A stretch of 64,000 nt of DNA from Serendipita indica DSM 11827. Its lineage: Eukaryota; Basidiomycota; Agaricomycetes; Sebacinales; Serendipitaceae. A program made the position numbers and the translations under genes. The stretch lies in assembly GCA_910890315.1 (NCBI GenBank), contig CAJVGD010000042.1, forward strand, positions 496,001 to 560,000, read 5' to 3'. How positions within the stretch are numbered: position 1 is the stretch's first letter; each line of letters starts with the position of its first letter. Positions 12,623-26,687 of the stretch are shown here, piece by piece. Below the pieces are notes generated by a model. The model did no database searches. It saw only the letters and a program-made list of their open reading frames with translations, and was not told the origin of the DNA.

Positions 12623-13059
12623 CGTAGTGAATATAGCGAATCTATTCCCATGCTAAATTGTTTCAGAGTTCTGGTGGTTGTACACGAACACAATTCACCT
12701 TACGAGTCTGAGGAAGCCACACGCTATGAGTTGCGGAAGCGCTACGACTCCTTTTCTGCGCACTTGGGTGAAATTTGGACCTCGGAGAGTACGGAGGACA
12801 GTTTTGTGGCGTGTACGGATTCATATCCTCACTGGCAACAAAGGATTTATCTTGTTCTGGGACCGGCGGTAGCTGCATGTTATGTGAAACATGCTTGAGG
12901 ATCCCTTTCAACTCGGATATAGGCATAAAGAGAAAATAATTTGGTAGCGTCGAAGAAGATGGGCACCAGGCCGAAAAGGGAGCTCGCAGAGTGGGATTCA
13001 CCACCTTCGTACAAGAGGGATAATATTGCACGAGACCACGACAAAATAGACACAAGTGA
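12623..13059. other. CDK11 3' flank / upstream of the unknown basic gene
   Basis: A 437-bp spacer between two minus-strand genes. It presumably holds the CDK11-like 3' UTR and the promoter of the 429-residue gene. Short open frames on both strands have no recognisable content. Confidence 0.4.
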
Positions 13060-14609
13060 TCAAACGTAGTCGTATTCTTCTTTGGCTTTTGCTCGCTCCG
13101 GAGCAGACGGACTGGCAAATGGTTTTCGCCTCCTGAAACGTAGTTAGTAACAAGACGACGCAATACAATAACAGAAACGACTTTTCTCCAGCGGCAAGCG
13201 AAGGGAATGATGGAAAGAGATCAGGGTGCTTTGGAAGTGGAGATTCCCTGAAATCAACGCTAAGAAGAATGCAGAGACCAAAGGAGGGGGCATACTGAAA
13301 GTACAGGTGCTTGAGAGCCTCTTCCGCTGATATTCTTCTTTCTGGGTCATAAGCTAGCAAGGATGCCATCAAGTTCAGTCCTGAGGATGTCAGATACGAA
13401 AACTTTTGTCGCAATGTTGGCGCGTGAGGAGCAGGCATATTCAAAGTCTTCACCAATGGAAGACTCTCATATTCAGGCCACTCCTCGACGGTTGGAGGAC
13501 CAAGCAATCTGAAAATCTACCAGGGGTTATCCATCTGACCATCAAAATCCAAAGCGAACTCACCATGCCGATCATCTCTAACTCATTCTTCGCTTGGAAG
13601 ACCGGCTCGTGGAGTATGAGTTCGCCAAATATACATCCAACAGACCAAATATCGATCGGCGTCGAATACGTCTCCGCTCCGAGGAGGATTTCTGGTGCTC
13701 TGCGCATGGGAAATGCCCAAAGAAGGTGTGGGCAAAGTACGTGTCAACGCTCTTTTCGCGAAAGGAAAGAACAGCGTTCCGACCGATACCAAAGGGTGAC
13801 CACCAACTGGGTCATTCCGCCTATACCAACTGGGTCGCCAAAGCGTCGTGCGAGACCAAAGTCGGCCACTTTGATGATCCCCCGGTTATTCATCAACAGG
13901 TTTGACGTCTTGAGATCACGGTGGAGGATCCAGTGAGAGTGACAGTGCGCGACCGCCCGTAACAGTTGGAGAGTAAGGGTCTTGATTTCCGACTGAAGGA
14001 AAGGATTGGGCATCAAGGAGAGCAGCGTCTTGAGGTCATGCTCGATAAAGTCCATTACTATGAACACCCTGCCAAAAGTGGTCAAACACGGCAACAACAG
14101 TATAGGCAACTGACTGAGTGAGAGTATCTCCAACAACTACCTCCCGAATTCGTACGACATTCTCATGTCGGCACTGCATGAGCGAATGTATTTCTCGCAG
14201 CGCTGTGATTGGAAAGCCGTATTTTTCTTCGTCGAGTTTGAGTCGCTTAAGAGCAACGATATCTCCTGTTTGCTTGTCCTTGGCCCGAAAAACTACACCA
14301 TACGATCCCTCTTCAATCTGGTTTAGGCGCTCGTAGGTGTAGACAGACCGAGAGGTCTGGATGGGCGGATGGGCTGCCCTCGTCAGGATTCCCTTGGTAA
14401 TTTCAGGGCCTTTCTGTTGTTTGGTGGCATTCGAACGCTCTTTCGAGTTGGACTCTCCAGTCACTCTCAACTTTTTGGCCTGCCTCTCCTCAGCATCTGC
14501 TGTGGACGTCGAATTGACGCGTTTTCTAGGGATGGAGCTTCCTGGTTCTGGAAATTACATGTAAGGAATCGATCTTAATGGAGGATCTCCCGCCATTACC
14601 AATGTCCAT
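13060..14609 (-). CDS. CDK11-type (PITSLRE) cyclin-dependent kinase
   Basis: Ser/Thr kinase of the CDK11/CDC2L class, known to act in transcription, splicing and mitosis. The start at 14607-14609 gives MDI, then a 50-nt intron, then EPGSSIPRKRV, which keeps frame. The kinase begins at YERLNQIEEGSYGVVFRA (Gly-rich loop), then VALKRLKL (catalytic Lys). The C-helix motif is FPITALREI, where CDK11 normally has PITSLRE. Next come VMDFIEHDLKTLL, HRDLKTSN (catalytic loop), DFGLA, the T-loop with TLWYRAPE, and DIWSVGCIFGELI. The last short exons read SPLPKHPDLFPSFP and KRRKPFASPSAPERAKAKEE, ending DYV at the stop at 13060-13062. WILHRDLKTSNLL and FLQSEIK are CDK11-like rather than CDK10-like. The 5' end overlaps the divergent tubulin-ligase gene. 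Confidence 0.88.
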
Positions 14610-16076
14610 GTTTACTTTGGTCGTGGTTGAGGGTAAAGTTGCTCCGAGCCTCATTTCCTCAATGACAGCGCTGGACAATGTTCGAGTGTTTGTTTCGTTC
14701 CCCGACGCAAAGTATACGGAAAAGCTGGTCCATCAGGCCATTCATCACCTTTCTCCCAACATCCCGATTCACTCGCACCTAGTAGATTGCCTAGGGGCCC
14801 AACATGTTCTACAATGGTCAACATACGATGAAATATCACACGAAGCGACTATGGCAAGACCACAGGATGTGCTCTCAAGCTCCTACGTGATTAGAAAGAG
14901 CCTGATTCGCAAACACTTCCTTCATCGATCCGTCAAAACCTACCTTGCAAAGAATCCAACATCTCGCTTGGGCACAAGTGTTCCCCAAACTTGGAACGTA
15001 GAGATTGTTCATGCAGACGAGCTCGATGAGTTGTGGATGGACGACCTCTATGATCTCGCCCAACTCCTCCCAGACGAGTCAAACGATGCAGAAGAAGATA
15101 AATGGTTTATACTAAAGCCTGGAATGGCAGATAGGGGGATGGGAATCAGGCTGTTTAAGAGCAAGGCCGGTCTACAAGCCATATTCGATGCTTTTAACTC
15201 CGACGAGGAAGACTCGGAAGGTGAGGAGTCCGATACCAACGTCGTGACGAGCCAACTGCGGCACTTCGTGATCCAAGTGTGTTTCAAACGCTACTTTTTA
15301 CATTGTTAACAGGTTTTAGGAATATCTACCCAACCCACTGTTAATCGACCCGAGAGAATCCATGGGTAAAGTCAGCGCTCTCGAAGGAAGAAAGTTTCAC
15401 CTTCGTGCCTATTGTGTCTCCCAGGGTGCACTGAAAGTGTTCTTATTCCCGCGAATCCTCGCGCTGTTTTCCTCTGCAGCCTATCAGCCACCATCTGACA
15501 AAGAGGAGGGATCCTCTCAGCTTTCCGCGCACTTGACAAATACGGCTTTGCAAGAGTCGCGTGGCGAAGAAAACGTGCGATTGCTTCAAGAACTCGTCGG
15601 CTCACATATATTCGGACGCGAACAGAATCATGGGCGAAGTTTCACACAAGCGGACGTTGACTGGATCATAGACGAGGTGGTAAATTGCCTAGGCGAGGTG
15701 TTTAAAGCCGGCCTAACGTCAGCTATTCACTTTCAGGTAACATTTGCGAGTCGGCAGCCTTGGAGGGTTCTGACGAGACCCACAGACCCTCCCGAATGCG
15801 TTCGAGTTGTTCGGTGCCGATTTCCTGGTCACATATAGCCCTGAAGGAGAGGGAGGCATCCCTTTCCAGGTGCACCTTCTTGAGATCAACGCGGAGCCGG
15901 CCATCCATCTCACAGGACCTCGGCTAGGCTGGATCCTGGAGGAACTGTTCAGGGAGATTGCAGATACATGCGTGGGGCCCTTCTTTACGCACACGCCGCG
16001 AGAGGAAACAGGCGACGCTCCGGGACGTCTGCGGCAATGTTTGGAAATCCAAGTTCGCGGGACGACGGCTTGGTGA
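14608..16076 (+). CDS. Tubulin-tyrosine-ligase-like ATP-grasp protein
   Basis: Three exons, 14608-15276, 15320-15736 and 15786-16076, give 458 residues. TTL-domain enzymes ligate amino acids to tubulin or other protein tails using ATP. Visible are an N-terminal FPDAKYTEKLV-type entry, SLIRKHFL, the ATP-grasp strand KWFILKPGMADRGMGIRLF, RHFVIQEYLPNPLL across the first splice, GRKFHLRAYC, and the metal/ATP-binding end FQVHLLEINAEPAIH. Upstream in-frame ATGs at 14578 and 14602 would add 10 or 2 residues. I prefer 14608 because homologues begin near MFT, but this is not certain. The start region overlaps the CDK11-like gene on the other strand. Confidence 0.85.
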
Positions 16077-16630
16077 CCGAGAGGTAAAAGCCTCCTGCCC
16101 TTTCGTCATAAACTGGACTGATGGGTCCGACTGCAGGGTCAGTTTTTATCGTGGGATAAGCTGGGCCACTTCTGCGCGGCATATGTGCGGCCTTGACCGC
16201 GTTTAGCGCCGAGGGCTCAGAAAAACGAAGATCATTCTGAAAGGGAAAGGGGTGGGACGCGTCCCCGGCGCTGCGGTAGGATGCGCTTGCAATAGGAAGG
16301 GGAAAAGAGAAGGGCAATTTGGAGAGACGACGACGACCGCAGCGACAGTGACAGAGACGAGGAGGAGGGCCAGACTGTTCGGCCATTGATGGGACTCAAG
16401 ATAGCTCAAGCTTGCGCACCACCGAGCGCAAGACGCATGGCAGCTGGCCGGTGGCCACTAACCGCGGGGTGAGCGTTGTCCACGCCGTCTGCCCCTTGTG
16501 ATAGCGTTGCTTGGACATATCGAGTGGTAATATGAGCGTCGCACGCGTTTCCCGCGTTATTTACGGTCCATAACGACACATTATAAAAGCTCGGTAGTGA
16601 CCATGTCTGTGCAGTCGAAATCCAGTGAGG
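16077..16630. promoter_or_regulatory. MAPKK upstream region with TATA box and small uORF
   Basis: A TATAAAA sequence lies at 16582-16588, about 45 bp before the chosen MAPKK start. An upstream ATG at 16603 opens a 19-codon frame closing at 16659. It overlaps the main ATG at 16631 in another frame. A minus-strand open stretch at about 16080-16386 exists but has no support as a gene. Confidence 0.45.
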
Positions 16631-18691
<2,061 letters not shown>

Positions 18692-18999
18692 ATGTATTCG
18701 AATGTCGCACCGCGCTTTGTGGTCGCTGGTGCCATCGTACATGGGGAATTTCCCCCCTCTCTCTCTCATTTTCGTGCATTGTTGGGCCATCAACACTCGA
18801 AGTGGTCGTCCCTTCTCTCTCAGTTTTTCTCTCTAGTCTGTAGTCGTGCCTGCCCATTGTATATCCCTCAAATCCAGATGGTAGAAAATTCAATGTGCGA
18901 TTAGTCAGAGGAAGAACAGCCGTAGTCATGGACTCGTTACGCCGGTAGTTTTGGACTATGAGCGAACCTGGGGCCCTTCGCCCACGATCCTGATCGCCA
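18692..18999. other. MAPKK 3' flank
   Basis: About 308 bp between two plus-strand genes, with pyrimidine-rich stretches (TTTCTCTCTAGTCTG-like). It probably holds the MAPKK 3' UTR and the next promoter. Nothing else is recognised. Confidence 0.4.
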
Positions 19000-19537
19000 A
19001 TGGGTCGGTATGAGGGGGCCTATATCTTGTATTGGATTGTTCCATGCGTTCTATCCCTCCCAATATTCGTATTCTGCACCATCCGCTCGACTATCCGTCG
19101 GATAAGGCTGCACAATCGGGTGAGGCGGATGCTAGACGGCGGATACGCGGTCTTCTGGGTTTCGACAGACGATGTAAACCAGACTTTGGATCAGAACAAA
19201 CCACCGAAACTCTGGACATACGCCAATTCGCCAGGGACCATATTTAGCCAATATTATGTCGAAAGGCATGTGAGTCCAAGGATACAAACGAGTTCAAAGT
19301 ACCAATAAAGCTGACTACTCGTATGTTTAGCCTCTCAGTTGCGCTGTACTACCATCAGAGTCGAGCGTGCCGGTCATATTCGGCGCTTCGAGGGCTAGCC
19401 GGGTCCCATTTAGACCAAAGGTGAAGAAAGATGACGAAAAAGATGGAATTATATTGGTACTTCCGGTCCAGATGCCGGGCTCTCCTATGCAGATAGCGCT
19501 AGGAACATATGTGTGCGACTATAGTCGCCAGGACTAG
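19000..19537 (+). CDS. small single-pass membrane protein, unknown
   Basis: Two exons, 19000-19269 and 19331-19537, joined by a 61-nt intron (GTGAGT..TTTAG) with perfect phase, encode 158 residues. The N-terminus carries one clear membrane segment (ILYWIVPCVLSLPIFVFC), followed by a strongly basic stretch (RSTIRRIRLHNRVRRML). That predicts a signal anchor with a cytosolic C-terminus by the positive-inside rule. The remaining text (GYAVFWVSTDDVNQTL; GIILVLPVQMPGSPMQIAL) looks folded. I do not recognise the family. Both exons stay open and the junction is canonical, so the gene is probably real. Confidence 0.55.
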
Positions 19538-22500
19538 CTACTAGGTGAATAGAATCATTTTTATTAGTTTTGACCTGTCCCATATTCCGAGTTATAGCGA
19601 GATGGCGAACATATGAGTATTCGGGACACGTCTAATTATAAACCCGCACTGAGTGGCTAGAATCTCCTAGGGAGGGCGAACGACTATCATTGATCAAAAC
19701 ATAGAGGCTCAAACTCGAGTTACTACAGATTCATACTCATGTCTCTTTCGTGTCAAATCACACAGCGTCGCTGTGGTTCTGGGTGATCGAAGGAAAACTT
19801 GCGATGTATGCGGGGACAGTTCCTGACCGAAGGTTGGATGGGGCCGTGTGCATATGCCCTTGAGGCTCACGTCTTTTCCCAAACCATTATTTCGGCTCGA
19901 AATCAACTTGACCCCGGACATAATAGCAGGTCGTCACTTCATCAGCATATCCAGACATCGCACCGGAAGAGCTATGGTATGAATTGAAGCTGGTATTGGG
20001 TCGGAGGGGCACGATCTTCAAGAGGCCCACGGATGTTGGGACTCAGGCGTATTGACGAAGGGGGTCTTATATGTACACGAAAACTCCTAGCATGGCTATT
20101 ATCACACAACACATCGATTAAGCCCAGGGTAGGACCCCGTGACAAGCGATTGTTGGGAGACATGCCACAAAAAGGCGATGAGAATGATCGATTTTTCAAT
20201 ATATGATCGACACAATAATATGAAACATGTTCTGCGTGGCATATACTACGCCCCCCGCATACTCGCTTCTCTCAATCTGCATACAGGTGGGGAGATAAAA
20301 TAGTCGTTCGCAAACTGCCGCCCTCTATGTGCAAGATAATGACACAAATCTCTGGGCTAGCGATTGTCTAGCCCCCTTTCGATGCATGGCATGTGATGAT
20401 CCAACGTAATGGACGATCAGAACGTTAGCACATATCTACATATTTAGCTAACTGAGCAACTGAGAGCATCTAGATGAATTTTCAAAATGATAAATGCCGA
20501 ATATTACCCATGTTTGGACCCTGATACCCAACCTGTGGCGTAGACAAGAGGGGAATGATAGAGTGATAGAAGTCACACAGGACGGACGCCGAAATACATA
20601 TTGAGCGTGAAACATCGATTTGAGGTCTGTTTCAGAAGGCGTGATCAGGGGTTGGTGCGTCCAGGTCGCAGGGTGGATATAGGCGCAAGAAAAGCCCGTG
20701 TAATCACATACTATCATGGCCATAGAGCCATTTATTATGTAGCATAATAGCCTCGCGGGGCAGTCTGCCTCTAAATAGAGAGAAATGATCGAAACAGGAT
20801 AGATGCGTGCTTCGAGAGAAATGCGGTGCCTATCGCGGCTCTTCAGATCTGTACATCAGGGCCTTGGGTCTCAGATGACCTGCGGTATGGCCATCTCTCG
20901 AGATTTGAAGAATGCAGTTGTCCGAGCCAGGACGGGGCCACAGCGGTGGTGTTCTCCCTACGGATTATGGTGTGAAAAATCATCTCAGATGCCAAATTTG
21001 TATGTCCTTAGGTAAACAAAGCTGCCGTCAGTCCTGCACGATGTTGCGGTCGCGTGGAGAATTGGGGGAGAGCATTAGCTTCTAGAATCCTGTACGTGCA
21101 GGATATAGCGAAAAGGCAACAACAGTTTGTACCCACAAAGCTGGTCCAGCTGTGAGGAAGCAAAGCGCTCCTGATCCAGCTTTGGTCTAGAGCCAAAGCA
21201 GGCGAGCATCACGTGTGGTCCATTGCTTGCTCTGGTGTTGTAAAGTTGAAAAGCCGCGCAGATGGTCTGTGGGCAAGACGGCGAAGCGGTCCAACCTTTG
21301 CCTTTCGACCACATTCTTCATGACACGCCGTTGAAGGCCGGGATTCTGGCAAGAGCCATGCACTGGACTTTCTTATGCACAAAACACCATGTCGAATGAA
21401 CCGGTGGCCATAGAATACCCTTTGATGCCCGCCAACCTTTATTGGGCTGGCCTTGATCACTAAATCGCGTCGAAGATACTCTGAAGATAACATGAAGACC
21501 TTGGGGCTACAAAATTACCATTTTGAAGCCTAGTAGCGTTATCGTGAAGATGTCTTGACCGAATCTGTCGACGCGACGTAAAAGCCGCGGGAGGATTCTT
21601 TGCTCCAAAACCCACCGATCTCAGGCAAATTTCTGCCCGCGATCGAGGCCATAAATGCTCCACCATGACGCCATCCACCAGGTTTAGATTTACGACGTAT
21701 GTACCAGTTCTCTTCCATGGGTTGTCCCTGAAAAGAATAAAGACAGATGTGATTCGAGAACATTGAGGCCTGTCAAAAGATGCATCGCTCCAGGAATCTG
21801 ATGTCCATCGAAGCACCTCTGGTGATTCAATAGAGCCACGTTCTATGGTACGTGAAGTACAAAGAACAACAACTGTTGAACTTGAGATCGCGCAACAGAT
21901 GATTCACAGAGTTTTATGAATTTCCTATGCTTGGCAAGCGAGCAAAATGTCTTCGCGCGTGTTCTGTTGCTTGCGTCTGCTGCATGTGTGTGTTAGCGGT
22001 TGCGACAAGTAGCGTTCTACCAGCCCCTAAATTGGCATGGAAATACATATACCTTCAAGTTTCGTCCGGAATTACGGGGTCAGCTTCGCGGTTGATATTC
22101 AGCTGCCCGCTCGCTGCTGTATTTGCATCCAACGATGCACCCTCGACCATAAGAACGCACCATTCATTGTACAAGATCCAAATCATCTTCGCGAAAACGA
22201 TGCCGACAGGTAGGGACCAAGCTTCGCGCCTCTGGGCGAGTGCGACGTGGACGACGACCGCTGGCAGTCAAAAACTTCCATTCTATGACCTTTTTAACTA
22301 TCTAATAGTATCAGCCATGCGGTCAAACCACGAGCGTGGACCGCAAGACAATCTTGAAATGGGCTGGCCTCAACCACGATTCCAAGGAATGTCTGCGGCC
22401 AAACTCGTGGGTTTTATCATGCTGCGTATTTTGATCACATGAAACGAGTCCAGATCATTGGCGACACCACTCTACCGACCAGGGATGGCATCATGAGGCG

Positions 22501-22827
22501 AGAAAGGTGAGTCTTAACGCTGTCTAAGGAAAGCGAATAATAGCGTAATCTAGAATCAAGGCGATAACATATGGCCATCTCTCTCGCAACCCAAGTCTAG
22601 CCTGCAATTCATGAGCGCATCTCTGACGTTTATATCAGGGAAACAAACCTGGAACTTACAAGCTATGAAATTATGACTTGTAAAATGTACTTGAGCAAGG
22701 GTTCTCACTGGACGCTTCCGAACTTACAATGTTACACGGGCTGGGCAAAAAACATCGCAGTTCACAGGATCAGACGACAAAACAAACATCGGCTAAATGA
22801 CATTTCTACGAGAGTCTCCTTTCGCGC
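19538..22827. other. gene-poor interval
   Basis: About 3.3 kb with only short open frames. The minus strand at 21460-21816 has several overlapping open stretches in two frames (for example PMEENWYIRRKSKPGGWR) that could be worn remnants of a gene, but no family is recognised. No terminal repeats or transposase motifs were seen. Confidence 0.45.
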
Positions 22828-24422
22828 CTACTTGAGCGGACTAAAGGATAGCGGGGTCAGGATAGAGGCGTCCATGATATCTGCGAGCCGGGCCGTCTTG
22901 ACCACCGTCTCGGGCCAACCTTGCTGGGACCATGCCTTCTCACGCATCAGTTTACGTTGATTGAGATCTCTGTAGATTGATCAGAATATAGCCGAACCAA
23001 TGGGGAGGTATTTGACGTACTTGTATTGCCACATATGGTGAACAACATGAAGTCGGCCAACTTGGCTGAACCACGCGCCTACCGGTGCAATAACCTTTGC
23101 TCTCGCTTCGATCCCGACCCTCCATGCATTCTCCCACTCGAGGAGCGAGCCTAACGGTACATTAGGATTAGCTCCTGACAAATGACAGAGACCAACCTGG
23201 TTTGAGAGTATAGCTTCGAAGCTCAAAGATTCCACCCTCGTTATGTGGAGGCGCTGATGGGAAGAAGGCGAATTCTTGGCAAAGTTGGGACCAGCGAGAG
23301 TTGATAAAAGGGAGGAGCGCCTTGTAGTTTTCCATATGTTTTGAGCTCCGTATAAGATCCATCGATCGGTCGTAGCCTGTATAGTTTTCGAACTCGAGAA
23401 TATGCACTGGATGGGACTCAGAACGAGTATCGCCTCTTGGTGAGCGAGGAACTTACCAAAGCTGTCCATGTCCGGTCCAACTAGAGTTTCCCAGCTTCCA
23501 GTGAGCTTGACATGAAGCTCGGGGTCTTCAACGAGACCCATGTAGTACTTCTCCGCCGCCGCTTTGTATTCCTCGGTCCTATCCAGCTTCACACGGTGTC
23601 CTAATAATATGAATTAGGCTCATGTTTCGACAACCTGCAGGGACGGCAAGGCGTTCGGCGAGCTTATCACACGCAACGACCTGCGTGATTCCGGTCTCGA
23701 ACACGGAACGGGAGGAAAACGCGGGGTTAACCGTATATACGTCTTCATGCGGGGTCAACCGCTCGGGTATGGCCCTATAGGCATTACCCGGCTAGCCACA
23801 ACGAATGAGGAAAGAGGGATTTTGCGGGGTCACCATCCCAACTCGAGCTGCAAACGCAAGCAGTAGTTGCATAAACAGCAAATAGACGCAAACGAGGCAG
23901 CTTTGTGATGCCATAGATGTGAGCCGCTGTACGTTGTGGGCAGCCATGCCCGACCCCCCTGCGTTGGCAAATGCTTACCTTCGAAAGCATGAATGTATTT
24001 CCCTCGGGCAACTAGTCTCGAATGTTGCTGAATATCCTGCTGACCCTCCTCCTTTGCTGTTTGGGATCCGTGTAGGATGGCCTACGGGTACCAGGACGTG
24101 AGAATACGCAGATAACCAGATCCATTGATCATATTTGGTACGAAATCCAAAAATTTGCGCAAACATCCAACCGGTCGGCCGTCGGTGGTGCGAATGACGG
24201 AGAAGGTGTCGATCAAAGAGGCGAGTTTGGCGCGATTAGAAGAAGAAGGAGAATGAGCAATCGATTCAAGGAGTTCGAATATGCGTCCGGGGACATTTCA
24301 CGTACAGATATTAGTCCTCTTGCTTGAACTGGCTGCACAACTGGGACTCGTTGGGACGCCAATCTCGCAGCGATGAATCTACTCGAGTTTACAGTGGCTC
24401 TGCGAGCAACTTGGGACAACAT
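22828..24422 (-). CDS. NIPSNAP family protein, mitochondrial
   Basis: NIPSNAP proteins are conserved mitochondrial proteins linked to mitophagy and vesicle functions; their chemistry is unclear. The start ATG is at 24420-24422 and the stop at 22828-22830. The N-terminus (MLSQVARRATVNSSRFIAAR) is a good mitochondrial presequence. Exon 2 (23979-24081) gives AILHGSQTAKEEG and LVARGKYIHAFE. Later exons give HRVKLDRTEEYKAAAEKYY, LTGSWETLVG, HILEFENYTGYD, GGIFELRSYTLKPG, LLEWENAWRVGIEAR and VHHMWQYKDLNQRKLMREKA. The end is LTPLSFSPLK. FELRSY and HMWQY are the family's diagnostic strings. Introns 1 and 2 are 224 and 378 nt, far longer than the usual ~50 nt here. Confidence 0.9.
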
Positions 24423-24551
24423 GGCAGACGAGCGTGATGTGGGGCGCGTCCAAGTTATAGTTGCCGGCGGCCGTGGATTTCGACAAGGAAAGATAGCAGG
24501 AGAAAGTAGACAAATCGACATTGAGCAGACAGATTCAAGAGATACAAGGAG

Positions 24552-26455
24552 CTACTCTTCCTTGTCAAACCGGATATCGGGACCTTGTCTCGGCGGGAAG
24601 CCCTCTTCACCCTCGCGCTTAAAGCCAAAGACTTTTCGAGGTATCATCTTCATCTGGGGGACGATACGACCCGTGGTAGTGGTAGGATTCTGTCTCTTCC
24701 ATCTTTGATAGTTGCCGTAGCCAATCATGAGCTGAAGGGAGTAGTCACCCGAGACAAGAGTGCTGGAACTGATCTTATTTGCCGAGAATGCAGTTCCAGC
24801 AGGAAAGTTCCTGAACCTATCACTGGAGTGAGTGGCAAGTAGGTAAGGGTGTGAGGTGCGTCTCACCAATCCATAGTGCCCTTATCGTTTACAGAGACGT
24901 ATCGACCGTTTCGGAATACAGGGGATGGGGGTGTCATGGATACGACGGATGACAGAGGTTTGCTTTGGTCCATTTGTGCAGTGGAGTGGCAGGACGCGCA
25001 GGATGAGATAAAGTTGTCGGCTGTATGATTATTGTGAGCAAGAGAGGCAACATGAAAAAAGGAGAGATACCAGATCCGTTGAGTCGGCCATTCCATCCCC
25101 AGCTCGGCCTCTTGCCGCCGAGGCCCCTTCTAATCTTCTCCGCTACGGGATTGATCCAGGACTCTTTGACCCGCTCACCAGCATCATATGCCGCTTGGTT
25201 CAGTTTCTCGTCGTTCCCCCACATACGTCCAACAGGAGTAAGACGATTCCCACGCCTATGCGAATAAGCTCCTGGTTCATGTACACGGTTAGCACTTACA
25301 TTGGGATCCTTGAGGTTACTGTTGTACATAAAAGTACCAAAGACCCATCCATTTTCGGAGCTTTTGTCGCGTACTGCAAAATCTACTTGGAACAGGCGGA
25401 GTGTCGAATCGTAATTATTCCTCGTAGATGGATCGGCAGGTGCGTTGAGAGGATCAGCTTGAGTAGGCGCAATCATCTGTATAGGAAGCTGAGCAATCCA
25501 CTACTTGGACACTCATACGCCTTACAACTTGGAGCCCAGGCGCACCCGCCATGGATGGAACCTCCTGATCCGTCGCGTCACTGAGAAGGATCTAAAGAGT
25601 GTCAGCTTATGCTAAGACATGGAAATGTCTTGGACCTTGAATACGCAGGTCCCGATAGGAAACTGGACGCTATGCGACCAGTCTGGTTTGTCGGGATTTG
25701 CCCAAATCTGACCGAAAACGGTTGCCCCTAAGGCTGCATTAGTAAGAGGACTCGCGATTCGTACACAACATACCCGCGGCGTTGTAGTATCCACATGCCC
25801 AGGTCTGCAAAAATCGAGCTTGGGTACGAGAGGATTCAAACGGTGGGGGAGAACGTTCATAAGTAAGTCCGTTGATTGGTTCACGGCCATGATCTCCCCA
25901 ATGCATTCATGGTGCATGATACCAGTTGCGGATCTGCAATGTGGTCAGTACCCTGGACAGCCAACGCGCACGAAAGGAGTATTTACCGGATTGCGTTGAA
26001 CAGCAAAGCCATTGTTCACGTTTCCCTCCCAGCAATATTCCTTGATCATATTGCAGTAACCGATGGGATCAGTGCGAAAGTCAATGGCAAGCCAAGGTGC
26101 ATCCGCGGTTGGGTCAGGAGACCGTATAGGCGTAGAGGGATCAGGGAGTGGGGGCAGCGTCGTTCCGGAAGTCGACGCTCCGGGTGCATCTCTGGGATAA
26201 TTGTTCGAAAGCACAAACGAGGGACCACTCCAGCCAGTCGGGAGAGCATACATGGACGCTTTGTTGAACTGGGTTATCGCAGGATCATTCTCACCCGTTC
26301 GACGGATTTGAACTTGCTGAGCAGCGAGTGATGCACCAGCAAGCCTGATGGCGTTGATGTTTGCGCCTCGAGCGAAAAAGCGATAACGCCAGTGACTTGA
26401 ACGAGTCCAAAAGCTCGTCTTAAATGGGGGAAAGGGACAGAAGGGTGTCTGCAAG
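24552..26455 (-). pseudogene. conserved CxxCH (haem-c-like) protein with one in-frame stop
   Basis: A multi-exon gene matching a conserved fungal/bacterial protein of unknown function that carries a CxxCH haem-c attachment motif. Segments in order: GENDPAITQFNKASMYALP, FDFRTDPIGYCN, HAP(stop)MHWGDHGREPINGL, FGQIWANPDKPDW, LRLFQVDFAVRD, NGWVFGTFMYN, LTPVGRMWGNDEKLN, SWGWNGRLNGS, ISSCASCHSTAQ, and the end at 24552. At 25907-25909 the codon expected to be Trp (HAPWMHWG in my memory of the family) is TGA; every other exon I read stays open. The first exon is unresolved: the most upstream exon has no ATG in frame. I label it a pseudogene because of the stop, but a base error or an unusual allele is possible. 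Confidence 0.65.
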
Positions 26456-26687
26456 AGCGCGCATTCTTAAGTCTGGCGGGAATGCTGGCGGCTTGGCTTT
26501 AACAAAGCAGAGTATATAACTCTCTGGGGGAATGGGATTGTTTCTAGCAGTAATTGCATTGAAAGTAGCAGCCCTCGAGTTCAATGTCATGTCGTGGAGG
26601 ACGGACAAATGGATGCAACCCGGGTACCAGCATTCTCCCGAGCAAGGAAAGGAAAGATATATACAAACATTGAAGAGAATAAATCAA

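Noticed and set aside
15985-16386. Minus-strand open frame of 133 codons
   Set aside because: Part of it is the reverse complement of the tubulin-ligase last exon; the rest has no supporting features.
21460-21816. Possible minus-strand gene (PWKRTGTYVVNLNLVDG)
   Set aside because: Two frames are equally open, no splice model works, and I know no homologue.
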